Shown here in pieces: positions 31,361-38,601 of a DNA stretch of 39,249 bases. The first letter of the stretch is position 1, and each line of letters begins with the position of its first letter. Location: assembly GCA_001298575.1 (NCBI GenBank), contig LJCV01000310.1:1-39249 (forward strand). The letters run 5' to 3'. The stretch is from Actinobacteria bacterium OK074 (GTDB lineage Bacteria > Actinomycetota > Actinomycetes > Streptomycetales > Streptomycetaceae). The notes beneath the pieces are model-generated. The model worked only from the letters and a program-made list of their open reading frames with translations, was not told the DNA's origin and did not search any database. A program made the position numbers and the translations under genes.

Positions 31361-31410
31361 AGCACCAGCACCAGCACCAGCACCAGCACCAGCACCAGCA
31401 CCAGCACCAG
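31361..31410. repeat. Hexamer microsatellite (AGCACC), about 8 copies
   Basis: Eight perfect AGCACC units plus two bases (31361-31410), between the convergent small membrane-protein and NlpC/P60 genes. Pure hexamer tracts of this length are prone to slippage. The surrounding 31264-31473 interval contains no gene. Confidence 0.93.
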
Positions 31411-31427
31411 AGTCGTAGTCCTGCGTC

Positions 31428-31492
31428 GGTCGACCGGTCGTACGACCAGTGTTGGCCGGTCGTACGAACGGTTCTACGCCGGTCGTACGACC
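31428..31492. promoter_or_regulatory. Row of GGTCGTACGACC palindromes
   Basis: A perfect 12-bp palindrome GGTCGTACGACC at 31436-31447, a one-mismatch copy at 31458-31469 and a second perfect copy at 31481-31492, with a shorter GGTCGACC at 31428-31435. The 12-mers are spaced by 22 and 23 bp, about two helical turns. The last copy lies within the final codons of the NlpC/P60 gene. No obvious promoter is driven by it. It could be a protein-binding array or a processed 3' structure. Confidence 0.55.
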
Positions 31493-33651
31493 GCCTGGAT
31501 CGCCGCCTCCCCGGCGTAGAAGACCGACTCCTCGCGGACGTACGCGCCCGGGCTCGGGGCGTGGATCATCATGCCGTTGCCGATGTAGATGCCGACGTGA
31601 CGGGTGTCGTCGTAGAAGAACAGCAGGTCACCGGGTTGGACGGTGGTCAGGGTGACGCCGGTGCCGGCGTACATCTGGTCCTGGCAGGCGCGCGGGAGCG
31701 TGACGCCCGCGGCGCGCCACGCGGCTCCGGTGAGGCTCGCACAGTCGTACGAGTCCGGGCCGGTCGCGCCCCACACGTACGGCTTGCCGATCTGTGCGCG
31801 GGCGAAGGCGACGGCTTTGGCGGCCTTGGTGCCGTAGGGCGCGGTGGTGGGGACGAGGGAGGGAGCGGAGGCGGGGACGGCGGGGGTCGTGGGCAGTGCG
31901 GGGGCCGCGTATGTCGCCGGGGCCGCCGGGATCACCGGCGTCGCGGGGGTGCCCAGGGCCGGGAACGTGCCGGTGTCCGTGAAGGAGCCCGTGAACGTGC
32001 CCATCGGGTTGAAGCCGCCGGGCTCCACGTAGCTGCCGATCGCGCTGAAACTGCCCGTGTCGGTGAGGCTGCCGATCGCCGTGAAGGTACCGGTGTCCGT
32101 GAAGGTGCCCACGGTGCCCACCGCGTTGCCCGCGTCGTAGAGGGGGGCGGCCGGTTGCTGCTGCCACGGGGCCGGGGCCATGGGGGTGGACACCGGCGTG
32201 GGCCAGGGCTCCGCCTGGCGCTGGGCCGGGATGGTGGGGAGGTAGGCGGGGGGCTGCTGGGGCTGAGCCTGGGGCTGCTGCATCGGTTGCATCAGCTGCA
32301 TGGGCTGTTGCGTCTGCTGCTGCACCTGCGGTTGCGCCTGCTGCCGTGCGGGGACGGTCGGCCAGCCGGACGGTGCCGTCGGCGCTGCCGCTCCGGGCGT
32401 TCCCGTCGCGCCGGCCATGCCCCTGCCCGTCGCGTTCGCCAGCAGGCCGCGGGCCTTGGCCAGCTTCAGCTGGTTGGCCACCTTGGGGGACACCGGGCGG
32501 GCCGGGGGGGCCTGCGGGGCCGGTGTTTCGGGGTACGACGGCTGTGCGTACGACGGCTGCGCGTACGGGGTTTCCGCGTAGGGCGTCTCCGTGTACTCCG
32601 CGTACTCCGTGTACGGCGTCGGCTGCGCGGGCATCGCCGAGAGCGGCGGCGTCGGCTGCATCGACCGTGCCGACGGCATGGACGGGGACTGCCAGGCGGG
32701 CGCGGACTGCGCCTGCGACGGCATCGACTGCGTCTGCATCAGGGCCTGCGGCTGCATCTGCATCTGCTGAACCTGCGGTTGCATCTGCTGAGCCTGCATC
32801 TGCGGTTGCATTTGTTGCTGGACCGGCGGCTGGACCGACGCCTGCACTTGCGCCTGCACTTGCGCCTGCACTTGCGCCTGCACTTGCGGCTGGACCTGTG
32901 GCTGGACCTGCGGGAACTGCCCCGTTCCGAACGCGGTGGCCTCGGCCGGAGCGGTCGGGATGGACGGGACGGTCGGCATCACCGTCGTCTGGGCCGCCGC
33001 GGCCTCGAACGCCGCCCCCGTGTCGAACGAGCCGGTCTGGAACGTCCCCGTCGAGAACGCCCCCGTGTCGAACTCCCCGGTCTGGCCCGGCGCGGCCTCC
33101 TGCGACGCCGTACCCACCGGCAGCGCAGCGATACCAGCACCAGCGCCAGCACCCGTACCAGTACTGGTACCAGCACCCACCGTACCGTCCCCGCCCCGCC
33201 CCAGCGCCTCCCGCTGGCGGATCGTCGTCGCCTTCGGGCGGGGGCGGGCCCCGGGGGTCGGCATGCGGTCGGCCGGCAGGACCGCCGGAACCGTCGGGCC
33301 CACGGACTGGCGGGCCGCGTCGAAGTACAGCGCGGCGCGCCGCGTGACGTTCTCGTCGGGGACGTCGGTGTCGGACTCGGAGCCGCGCGGTCCGCGCGGC
33401 ATGTCGCGCTCCGCGCGCGTGCCGCCGTTTCCGACGTTGCCGAGGAAGGAACTGATGCGCTTGCGACCCCGGGCCGTCGCGCCGTTCGGCGTCGTGGCCA
33501 CCGTCATCGCGCGCGTGGCGTTGTAGTTCTCGGTCTCCGTCTCGGCACGGTTGTAGAGGGCGTTGATCCGCTGCTGGACCTCCGCGCGGCTCGGCTTGTC
33601 GTCCGCTGCCGGGGCGGTGCCGGTATAAAGCGGGTTCTGGTCCGACGCCAA
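31474..33651 (-). CDS. Large NlpC/P60 protein with low-complexity repeats, under a c-di-AMP riboswitch
   Basis: 725 aa from TTG 33651, nine nt after GGAAGGAG; no other start is available because the riboswitch lies just upstream. The N-terminus (ASDQNPLYTG, then RAEVQQRINALYNRAETETE) has no signal peptide, and I see no transmembrane helix anywhere. Then come a Gly/Thr-rich region, a repeat block with FDTGAF/FQTGSFDTG (about 193-215), a Gln/Met/Pro-rich block (about 240-455) including VQPQVQPQVQAQVQAQVQ, and a second block of TDTGTF/TDTGSF repeats (about 510-560). The C-terminal NlpC/P60 domain (about 600-725) has Cys637 in YDCASL, His685 in RHVGIYIG and His697 in MIHAP. It should be a peptidoglycan endopeptidase, but how it leaves the cell is unclear. 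Confidence 0.88.
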   Translation of the reverse strand: MASDQNPLYTGTAPAADDKPSRAEVQQRINALYNRAETETENYNATRAMTVATTPNGATARGRKRISSFLGNVGNGGTRAERDMPRGPRGSESDTDVPDENVTRRAALYFDAARQSVGPTVPAVLPADRMPTPGARPRPKATTIRQREALGRGGDGTVGAGTSTGTGAGAGAGIAALPVGTASQEAAPGQTGEFDTGAFSTGTFQTGSFDTGAAFEAAAAQTTVMPTVPSIPTAPAEATAFGTGQFPQVQPQVQPQVQAQVQAQVQAQVQASVQPPVQQQMQPQMQAQQMQPQVQQMQMQPQALMQTQSMPSQAQSAPAWQSPSMPSARSMQPTPPLSAMPAQPTPYTEYAEYTETPYAETPYAQPSYAQPSYPETPAPQAPPARPVSPKVANQLKLAKARGLLANATGRGMAGATGTPGAAAPTAPSGWPTVPARQQAQPQVQQQTQQPMQLMQPMQQPQAQPQQPPAYLPTIPAQRQAEPWPTPVSTPMAPAPWQQQPAAPLYDAGNAVGTVGTFTDTGTFTAIGSLTDTGSFSAIGSYVEPGGFNPMGTFTGSFTDTGTFPALGTPATPVIPAAPATYAAPALPTTPAVPASAPSLVPTTAPYGTKAAKAVAFARAQIGKPYVWGATGPDSYDCASLTGAAWRAAGVTLPRACQDQMYAGTGVTLTTVQPGDLLFFYDDTRHVGIYIGNGMMIHAPSPGAYVREESVFYAGEAAIQAVVRPA

Positions 33652-33666
33652 AGGAGGCGACTCCTT
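33651..33666 (-). promoter_or_regulatory. Hairpin that pairs the Shine-Dalgarno sequence with the start region
   Basis: On the - strand AAGGAG (33666-33661) pairs perfectly with CTCCTT (33656-33651) over a TCGC tetraloop. The first arm is the ribosome site and the last base of the second arm is the T of the TTG start. Folding would hide the initiation region. It lies 5 nt after the riboswitch P1 stem and could be its expression platform. Confidence 0.6.
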
Positions 33667-33671
33667 CCGTA

Positions 33672-33827
33672 CTCCGCCTACCGGGTTAGCTGTCGGGTTC
33701 GGGCGGGTGGTTCCGGAAGGTGTGCCCTACGGCCCTTGCCCCGACGGGCGGTTGGGCCGATTCACCCCAGGTTCTCGGTGGGTCCCCGGTTCCGGCTGCC
33801 GCGAGCGGCGCACCGGATTCGGCGGAG
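33672..33827 (-). promoter_or_regulatory. c-di-AMP (ydaO/yuaA-type) riboswitch
   Basis: The 3' core reads CCCGACAGCTAACCCGGTAGG on the - strand in two parts: CCGACAGCTAAC (33697-33685 region) and CCCGGTAGGCGG. Upstream come GGAACCGGGGACCCACCG, CTGGGGTGAATCGG and GCCGTAGGGC, in the order known for ydaO aptamers in Streptomyces. A 7-bp closing stem forms between CTCCGCC (33827-33821) and GGCGGAG (33678-33672). In actinobacteria this class controls cell-wall hydrolase genes and shuts expression when c-di-AMP is high. It lies directly before the NlpC/P60 gene. The motif match is by eye; a covariance search would settle the boundaries. Confidence 0.85.
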
Positions 33828-34177
33828 GCCGCGCGGCCCGGCGACGGTCGCCGGTTGGGTCGTGCAGCCTGTTCGGCACGGTACTCAACTCGTGTGGTTC
33901 ATGTGAAGGTTGAAGGGCGAAATGTCCGATACATTTTCGTGACCTTGACCATGCCGCGGGGTGTAGACGGTCAACTCCCGGGTATCTAGGAAGGATTGGG
34001 GCGTGTGTGGCTGGTTGGGTGCCGTTTGTGGTGTGTGGGGGGAGTGTGCCCGGCTTGGTGGCCCCGGCTCGGTTCCGAGGCTCCCCCGTCTGCCCCCCGT
34101 CTGCCCTCCGTGTGCCCCCGGTCGTGTTCCCGGGCCCCGAGTTTCCAGGGCGGCAGCCGGTTGTCAGTGGGGGCGCC
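33828..34177. other. 350-nt intergenic region between the riboswitch and pcrA
   Basis: Divergent space holding the promoter of the riboswitch transcript (- strand) and the pcrA promoter. No gene is seen. The part around 33895-33960 is unusually A/T-rich for this genome (GAAATGTCCGATACATTTTC), and includes the imperfect inverted repeat AAATGTCCGATACATTT (33920-33936), a possible operator. The part near 34000-34130 is G- or C-rich low complexity. Confidence 0.4.
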
Positions 34178-34183
34178 TAGACT
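34178..34183 (+). promoter_or_regulatory. Candidate -10 box of pcrA
   Basis: TAGACT ends 9 nt before ATG 34193, so transcription would start inside or just after GGAGAG (34185-34190), giving a leaderless or very short leader. TTGTCA (34161-34166) is only 11 nt upstream and thus too close for a normal -35. Confidence 0.4.
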
Positions 34184-34192
34184 CGGAGAGCG

Positions 34193-36865
34193 ATGAGCAG
34201 CCTCTTTGACGACAGCTTCCTGGCGGACCTCAAGGCCACCGAAGGCCGTGGCGAGGAACCCCCGCCACCGCCCGAGGACGAACACGTACCGGAGCCGATT
34301 CCGGACGACCTGTTCGGCGGGCAGTTCGACGCGCCCCCGGACCGGGACGCGTACTACCGCGACGGCGCCCCCCGCCCGGCGCTGGACGCGGCAGCCCTCC
34401 TGGACGGGCTGAACGAGAACCAGCGCGCCGCCGTCGTCCACTCCGGCTCCCCCCTGCTCATCGTGGCCGGCGCCGGCTCCGGCAAGACCCGCGTGCTCAC
34501 GCACCGCATCGCGTACCTCCTCGGCGAGCGGCACGTGCACCCGGGCCAGGTCCTCGCGATCACCTTCACCAACAAGGCCGCGGGCGAGATGAAGGAGCGC
34601 GTCGAGCAGCTCGTCGGCCCGCGCGCCAACGCCATGTGGGTGATGACCTTCCACAGCGCGTGCGTCCGCATCCTGCGCCGCGAGTCGAAGCGGCTCGGTT
34701 TCACGTCCTCCTTCTCGATCTACGACGCCGCCGACAGCAAGCGCCTCATGGCCCTGGTCTGCCGCGACCTGGACCTCGACCCCAAGCGCTTCCCGCCCAA
34801 GTCCTTCAGCGCCAAGATCTCCAACCTGAAGAACGAGCTGATCGACGAGGAGGACTTCGCCGGTCAGGCCGCCGACGGTTTCGAGAAGACCCTCGCCCAG
34901 GCGTACGCGCTCTACCAGTCCCGGCTGCGCGAGGCCAACGCCCTCGACTTCGACGACCTGATCATGACGACGGTCAACCTGCTGCGCGCCTTCCCGGACG
35001 TCGCCGAGCACTACCGCCGCCGCTTCCGGCACGTCCTCGTGGACGAGTACCAGGACACCAACCACGCCCAGTACTCCCTCGTCCGCGAACTCGTCGGCAT
35101 CGCCGACCCGGCCGCCCCGCCCGGCCTGGAGCACCCCGCCGAACTCTGCGTCGTGGGCGACGCCGACCAGTCGATCTACGCCTTCCGCGGCGCGACCATC
35201 CGCAACATCCTCCAGTTCGAGGAGGACTACGCGGACGCGACGACGATCCTGCTCGAACAGAACTACCGCTCCACGCAGACGATCCTGTCCGCCGCCAACG
35301 CGGTCATCGAACGCAACGAGTCCCGCCGCCCCAAGAACCTGTGGACCAACGCGGGCGCGGGCGCCACCATCACCGGCTACGTCGCGGACACCGAGCACGA
35401 CGAGGCCCAGTTCGTCGCCGAGGAAATAGACCGTCTGGTCGACGCGGGCGACGCGAAGGCGGGCGACGTCGCCGTCTTCTACCGTACGAACGCGCAGTCC
35501 CGCGTCTTCGAAGAGATCTTCATCCGCGTCGGGCTGCCCTACAAGGTCGTCGGCGGCGTCCGCTTCTACGAGCGCAAGGAGGTCCGGGACGTCCTCGCCT
35601 ACCTGCGCGTGCTCGCCAACCCGGAGGACTCCGTCCCGCTGCGCCGCATCCTCAACGTGCCCAAGCGCGGCATCGGTGACCGCGCCGAGGCGATGATCGA
35701 CGCCCTCTCCCAGCGCGAGAGGATCAGCTTCCCGCAGGCGCTGAAGCGCGTCGACGAGGCGTACGGCATGGCCGCGCGCTCCACGAACGCCGTCAAACGC
35801 TTCAACACGCTGATGGAGGACCTCCGTACGATCGTCGAGTCCGGCGCCGGACCGGCGACCGTGCTCGAAGCGGTCCTCGAACGCACGGGCTATCTCGCGG
35901 AGTTGCAGGCGTCCACCGATCCGCAGGACGAGACGCGCATCGAGAACCTTCAGGAACTCGCCGCCGTGGCGCTGGAGTTCGAGCAGGGGCGGAGTACGGG
36001 GGTGCCTGCGGCTGCTTCGGGGGAGGGGGCGGCGGGCGATGCGGCCTCCGGTGACGCGGGTACTGCTGGTACTGCTGGGGAGGGCGCGGCGGCAGCCGAG
36101 GTCGCACCCGAGCCCGTAGCCGAGGCCGGGGCCGGGGCTGCCGATCCCGCGCCCGACGCCGGTGCCGTCGCCCTGGGGGGCACCCTCTCCGACTTCCTCG
36201 AACAAGTCGCCCTCGTCGCCGACTCCGACCAGATCCCCGACGAGGACGAGGACGGCTCCGGCGTCATCACCCTCATGACCCTGCACACCGCCAAGGGCCT
36301 GGAGTTCCCGGTCGTCTTCCTGACCGGCATGGAGGACGGCGTCTTCCCGCACATGCGTTCCCTCGGCCAGACCAAGGAGCTGGAGGAGGAGCGGCGGCTC
36401 GCGTACGTCGGCATCACGCGCGCGCGGGAGCGGCTGTACCTCACCCGCTCGTCCCTGCGCAGCGCCTGGGGGCAGCCGTCGTACAACCCGCCCTCCCGCT
36501 TCCTGGAGGAGATCCCCGAGCAGCACGTGCAGTGGAAGCGGATGGGCGCGGTGGCGGGTCCGGCGGCTCCGCTGTCGCGGGGGTCGGCCTCCGGCGGGGT
36601 GTCGGGGGCGGCGGCCTCGCTGCTGTCGTCGTCGCGTTCGCGGTCCTCGGCGGCGGGCGCGTCCGGCTTCGCCACCCGGCGCGGGGCGGCGGAGAAGCCG
36701 GTGATCGCCCTGGCGGTCGGCGACCGCGTCACCCACGACCAGTTCGGCCTCGGCACGGTGGTGGGCGTCAAGGGCACGGGTACGAACGCGGAGGCGACGG
36801 TCGACTTCGGCGAGGAGAAGCCGAAGCGGCTGCTGTTGCGGTACGCGCCGGTGGAGAAGCTGTAG
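34193..36865 (+). CDS. pcrA: ATP-dependent DNA helicase PcrA/UvrD
   Basis: 890 aa from ATG 34193, a superfamily 1A helicase that unwinds DNA 3'-5' in repair and replication. An acidic N-terminal tail of about 70 residues precedes LLDGLNENQRAAV (Q motif), Walker A GAGSGKT (Lys98), FTNKAAGEMKER, MTFHSACVRILRR, Walker B VDEYQDTN (Asp284-Glu285), VVGDADQSIYAFRGA, QNYRST, VITLMTLHTAKGLEF, EEERRLAYVGITRARE. The C-terminal Tudor-like domain is present (VTHDQFGLGTVVGVKGTG). An insert of about 60 residues rich in Ala, Gly and Glu (about 600-660) separates subdomains 2B/2A and is not part of the core. Convergent with the M23 gene, only 9 nt between stop codons. Confidence 0.97.
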   Translation: MSSLFDDSFLADLKATEGRGEEPPPPPEDEHVPEPIPDDLFGGQFDAPPDRDAYYRDGAPRPALDAAALLDGLNENQRAAVVHSGSPLLIVAGAGSGKTRVLTHRIAYLLGERHVHPGQVLAITFTNKAAGEMKERVEQLVGPRANAMWVMTFHSACVRILRRESKRLGFTSSFSIYDAADSKRLMALVCRDLDLDPKRFPPKSFSAKISNLKNELIDEEDFAGQAADGFEKTLAQAYALYQSRLREANALDFDDLIMTTVNLLRAFPDVAEHYRRRFRHVLVDEYQDTNHAQYSLVRELVGIADPAAPPGLEHPAELCVVGDADQSIYAFRGATIRNILQFEEDYADATTILLEQNYRSTQTILSAANAVIERNESRRPKNLWTNAGAGATITGYVADTEHDEAQFVAEEIDRLVDAGDAKAGDVAVFYRTNAQSRVFEEIFIRVGLPYKVVGGVRFYERKEVRDVLAYLRVLANPEDSVPLRRILNVPKRGIGDRAEAMIDALSQRERISFPQALKRVDEAYGMAARSTNAVKRFNTLMEDLRTIVESGAGPATVLEAVLERTGYLAELQASTDPQDETRIENLQELAAVALEFEQGRSTGVPAAASGEGAAGDAASGDAGTAGTAGEGAAAAEVAPEPVAEAGAGAADPAPDAGAVALGGTLSDFLEQVALVADSDQIPDEDEDGSGVITLMTLHTAKGLEFPVVFLTGMEDGVFPHMRSLGQTKELEEERRLAYVGITRARERLYLTRSSLRSAWGQPSYNPPSRFLEEIPEQHVQWKRMGAVAGPAAPLSRGSASGGVSGAAASLLSSSRSRSSAAGASGFATRRGAAEKPVIALAVGDRVTHDQFGLGTVVGVKGTGTNAEATVDFGEEKPKRLLLRYAPVEKL

Positions 36866-36874
36866 CCGCGCCGG

Positions 36875-38389
36875 TTACGTCGGGTCGAGGCCGTGGCTGC
36901 GCAGCCACGGCAGCGGGTCGATCGCCGAACCCCCGCTGGGCCGTACCTCGAAGTGCAGGTGCGGCCCGGTGGAGTTGCCGGAGTTCCCCGAGTGCGCGAT
37001 TGCCTGGCCGGCCTTCACCGTCGTACCGGACGCGACCACGTAATTGGAGAGGTGGCAGTACCACGTCTCCGTCCCGTCCTTCGCCGTCACGATCATCATG
37101 TTTCCGTACGCGCTGTTCCACTGCGTCCGTACGGTCCCGTCGGTCGCGGCCATCACCGTCGTCCCGTACGACACCGGGAAGTCGATCCCGGTGTGGACGG
37201 ACATCCAGTTCACGCCGGCCTGCCCGAAGTACGCGCTGAGCCCGTGCTGGGTGACCGGCAGCGCGAACTTCGGCCGCAGCCGCTCCTTGCGCGCCGCCTC
37301 CGCCGCGGCCTTCTGCTTCTCGGCCGCCTGCTGTGCCTTGAGGTCGATACGTTCCTGCGTCCGGCTCGCGCGGTCGGCGAAGTCGTCCGCGCCCGCGGAG
37401 ACGTTCGCCAGTTGGGTGTCCAGCTTGCTGTTGGCCTTGGACGGCTTCACGGCGGTCGACTCGGACGCACTGGCCGTCGTGTCCTGCCCGTCGTCCCCGC
37501 CCATCCCGACGCTCGCCGCGGCGATCCCGGCGACACTCATCACGCACGCCGACGGTACGGCGACGGTGAGCAGCGCGGACCGCTTGGGCGGCGTACGGCG
37601 CCGGGAACGGGACGCGGCGCGGGTCGGGGTGAACTCTTCCTGGCCGTCGAGGAGGGGGTGGGGGTGGGGAAGCGGGGCCGACTCTCGCTCCGGCGCAGGC
37701 TCCAGGAGGTCGGTGGGGGCGGTGGCGGTCGCCGGGAAGACGGCTGTGGCTGCCGCGTCCTCGGTCGGCGGGGCTTCGGTGCCGACCGAGTTCCACTGCG
37801 TGGCGTCGTACGCGCCCGTGTCGAACGCCTGGGTGCCCCACTCCCACTGCTGGGTCGGACCGGTCTGGTCGACCTGCTCCGAACGGTCGGCCCGCAGCCA
37901 GGCGTTCGCGTCCCACTGCCCGCTCTGCTCACCGCTGTCGGCGACGGTGCCCTGCGCGGGGATGCCGCCGAGGTGGTCGTAGCCGGAGTTCCAGGAGGTC
38001 GTCTCGTAGGCACCGGTGTCGTACGTGGCGTGGTGCTGGGCCGCGTACATGTCGTAGTTCAGGGTGTGGTGGGTGCCGGTGCCGAGGGGGTCGGTGGCGT
38101 AGGCGTGGGCGCCGGTGTCGTAGGTGTGGGCGTGGGTGTGGGCGTCGTACGTGCCTGTCGTCGGGTACGAGCCTGTGGTGTATGCGCCCGTCGCGTATAC
38201 GTCTGTCGCGTATGCGCCCGTGTCGAAACCGGTCGTGTCGAAGCCGGGCGTGGTCGCCGTGGGGTCGCCGTGGGGGGTGAACTCACCGTACTGGCCTCCC
38301 TGCTGGCCGTACGGCGCGTAGTGCGCCGGGGCGGCGTCGGAAGCCGGAGTCGGGGGGATTACGGTCCCCGACGGGTGAGGGTCGTTCAC
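36875..38389 (-). CDS. Membrane-anchored M23 peptidase with aromatic-Asp-Thr-Gly repeats
   Basis: 504 aa from GTG 38389, with GAGAAG four nt upstream. There is no N-terminal signal peptide. The first 260 residues are low complexity and contain FDTGAY, YATGAY, YDTGAY and related units (about 50-200). A basic stretch (SRSRRRTPPKR) precedes a single transmembrane helix (about 271-297), then a coiled coil (about 312-370, DRASRTQERIDLKAQQAAEK) and the M23 domain (about 380-495). The zinc ligands are visible in HTGIDF (His399, Asp403) and GPHLHFEV (His478, His480). The topology should be N-in with the peptidase outside; it cleaves peptidoglycan cross-links or acts as an amidase activator. The long cytoplasmic low-complexity region is unusual. 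A perfect palindrome lies in its last codons. Confidence 0.9.
   Translation of the reverse strand: MNDPHPSGTVIPPTPASDAAPAHYAPYGQQGGQYGEFTPHGDPTATTPGFDTTGFDTGAYATDVYATGAYTTGSYPTTGTYDAHTHAHTYDTGAHAYATDPLGTGTHHTLNYDMYAAQHHATYDTGAYETTSWNSGYDHLGGIPAQGTVADSGEQSGQWDANAWLRADRSEQVDQTGPTQQWEWGTQAFDTGAYDATQWNSVGTEAPPTEDAAATAVFPATATAPTDLLEPAPERESAPLPHPHPLLDGQEEFTPTRAASRSRRRTPPKRSALLTVAVPSACVMSVAGIAAASVGMGGDDGQDTTASASESTAVKPSKANSKLDTQLANVSAGADDFADRASRTQERIDLKAQQAAEKQKAAAEAARKERLRPKFALPVTQHGLSAYFGQAGVNWMSVHTGIDFPVSYGTTVMAATDGTVRTQWNSAYGNMMIVTAKDGTETWYCHLSNYVVASGTTVKAGQAIAHSGNSGNSTGPHLHFEVRPSGGSAIDPLPWLRSHGLDPT
36891..36910. terminator. Perfect 20-bp palindrome within the M23 3' end, facing pcrA
   Basis: CCGTGGCTGC followed by GCAGCCACGG is fully self-complementary. 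It encodes PWLRSHG of the M23 protein on the - strand and lies 25 nt after the pcrA stop. The pcrA gene otherwise has no terminator because the stops are 9 nt apart, so this may act as its terminator within the convergent gene. With no loop bases the hairpin must open the centre; a DNA-level site is an alternative. Confidence 0.5.
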
Positions 38390-38437
38390 CAACTTCTCTT
38401 TCGCCTCGACAACAGGGGCTGGTAGAGCAGTGCGGCG

Positions 38438-38467
38438 ACTGTACCCGGCTGTTTGAGGGCGCGACAA
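38438..38467 (-). promoter_or_regulatory. Promoter of the M23 peptidase gene
   Basis: On the - strand TTGTCG (38467-38462), an 18-nt spacer, and TACAGT (38443-38438). Transcription near 38431 gives a leader of about 42 nt before GTG 38389. I found no c-di-AMP riboswitch sequences in this 212-nt gap, which otherwise seems empty. Confidence 0.5.
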
Positions 38468-38601
38468 TCTTCGGCGGGTTCCGCGCCCGTGGGAAACGGG
38501 CATTCGGCCCTGTTTTGGTGGTCCGCGGGCGGGGTTCTTGGCCCTTTGTTCGGTTGTTGTTCGAGGCGGCGGGGCTGTGGGGGCGGGTTGCGGGGGGTAT
38601 T

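Noticed and set aside
34161..34183. TTGTCA plus TAGACT as a full promoter for pcrA
   Set aside because: The boxes are only 11 nt apart, too close for a vegetative sigma factor; only the -10 is retained.
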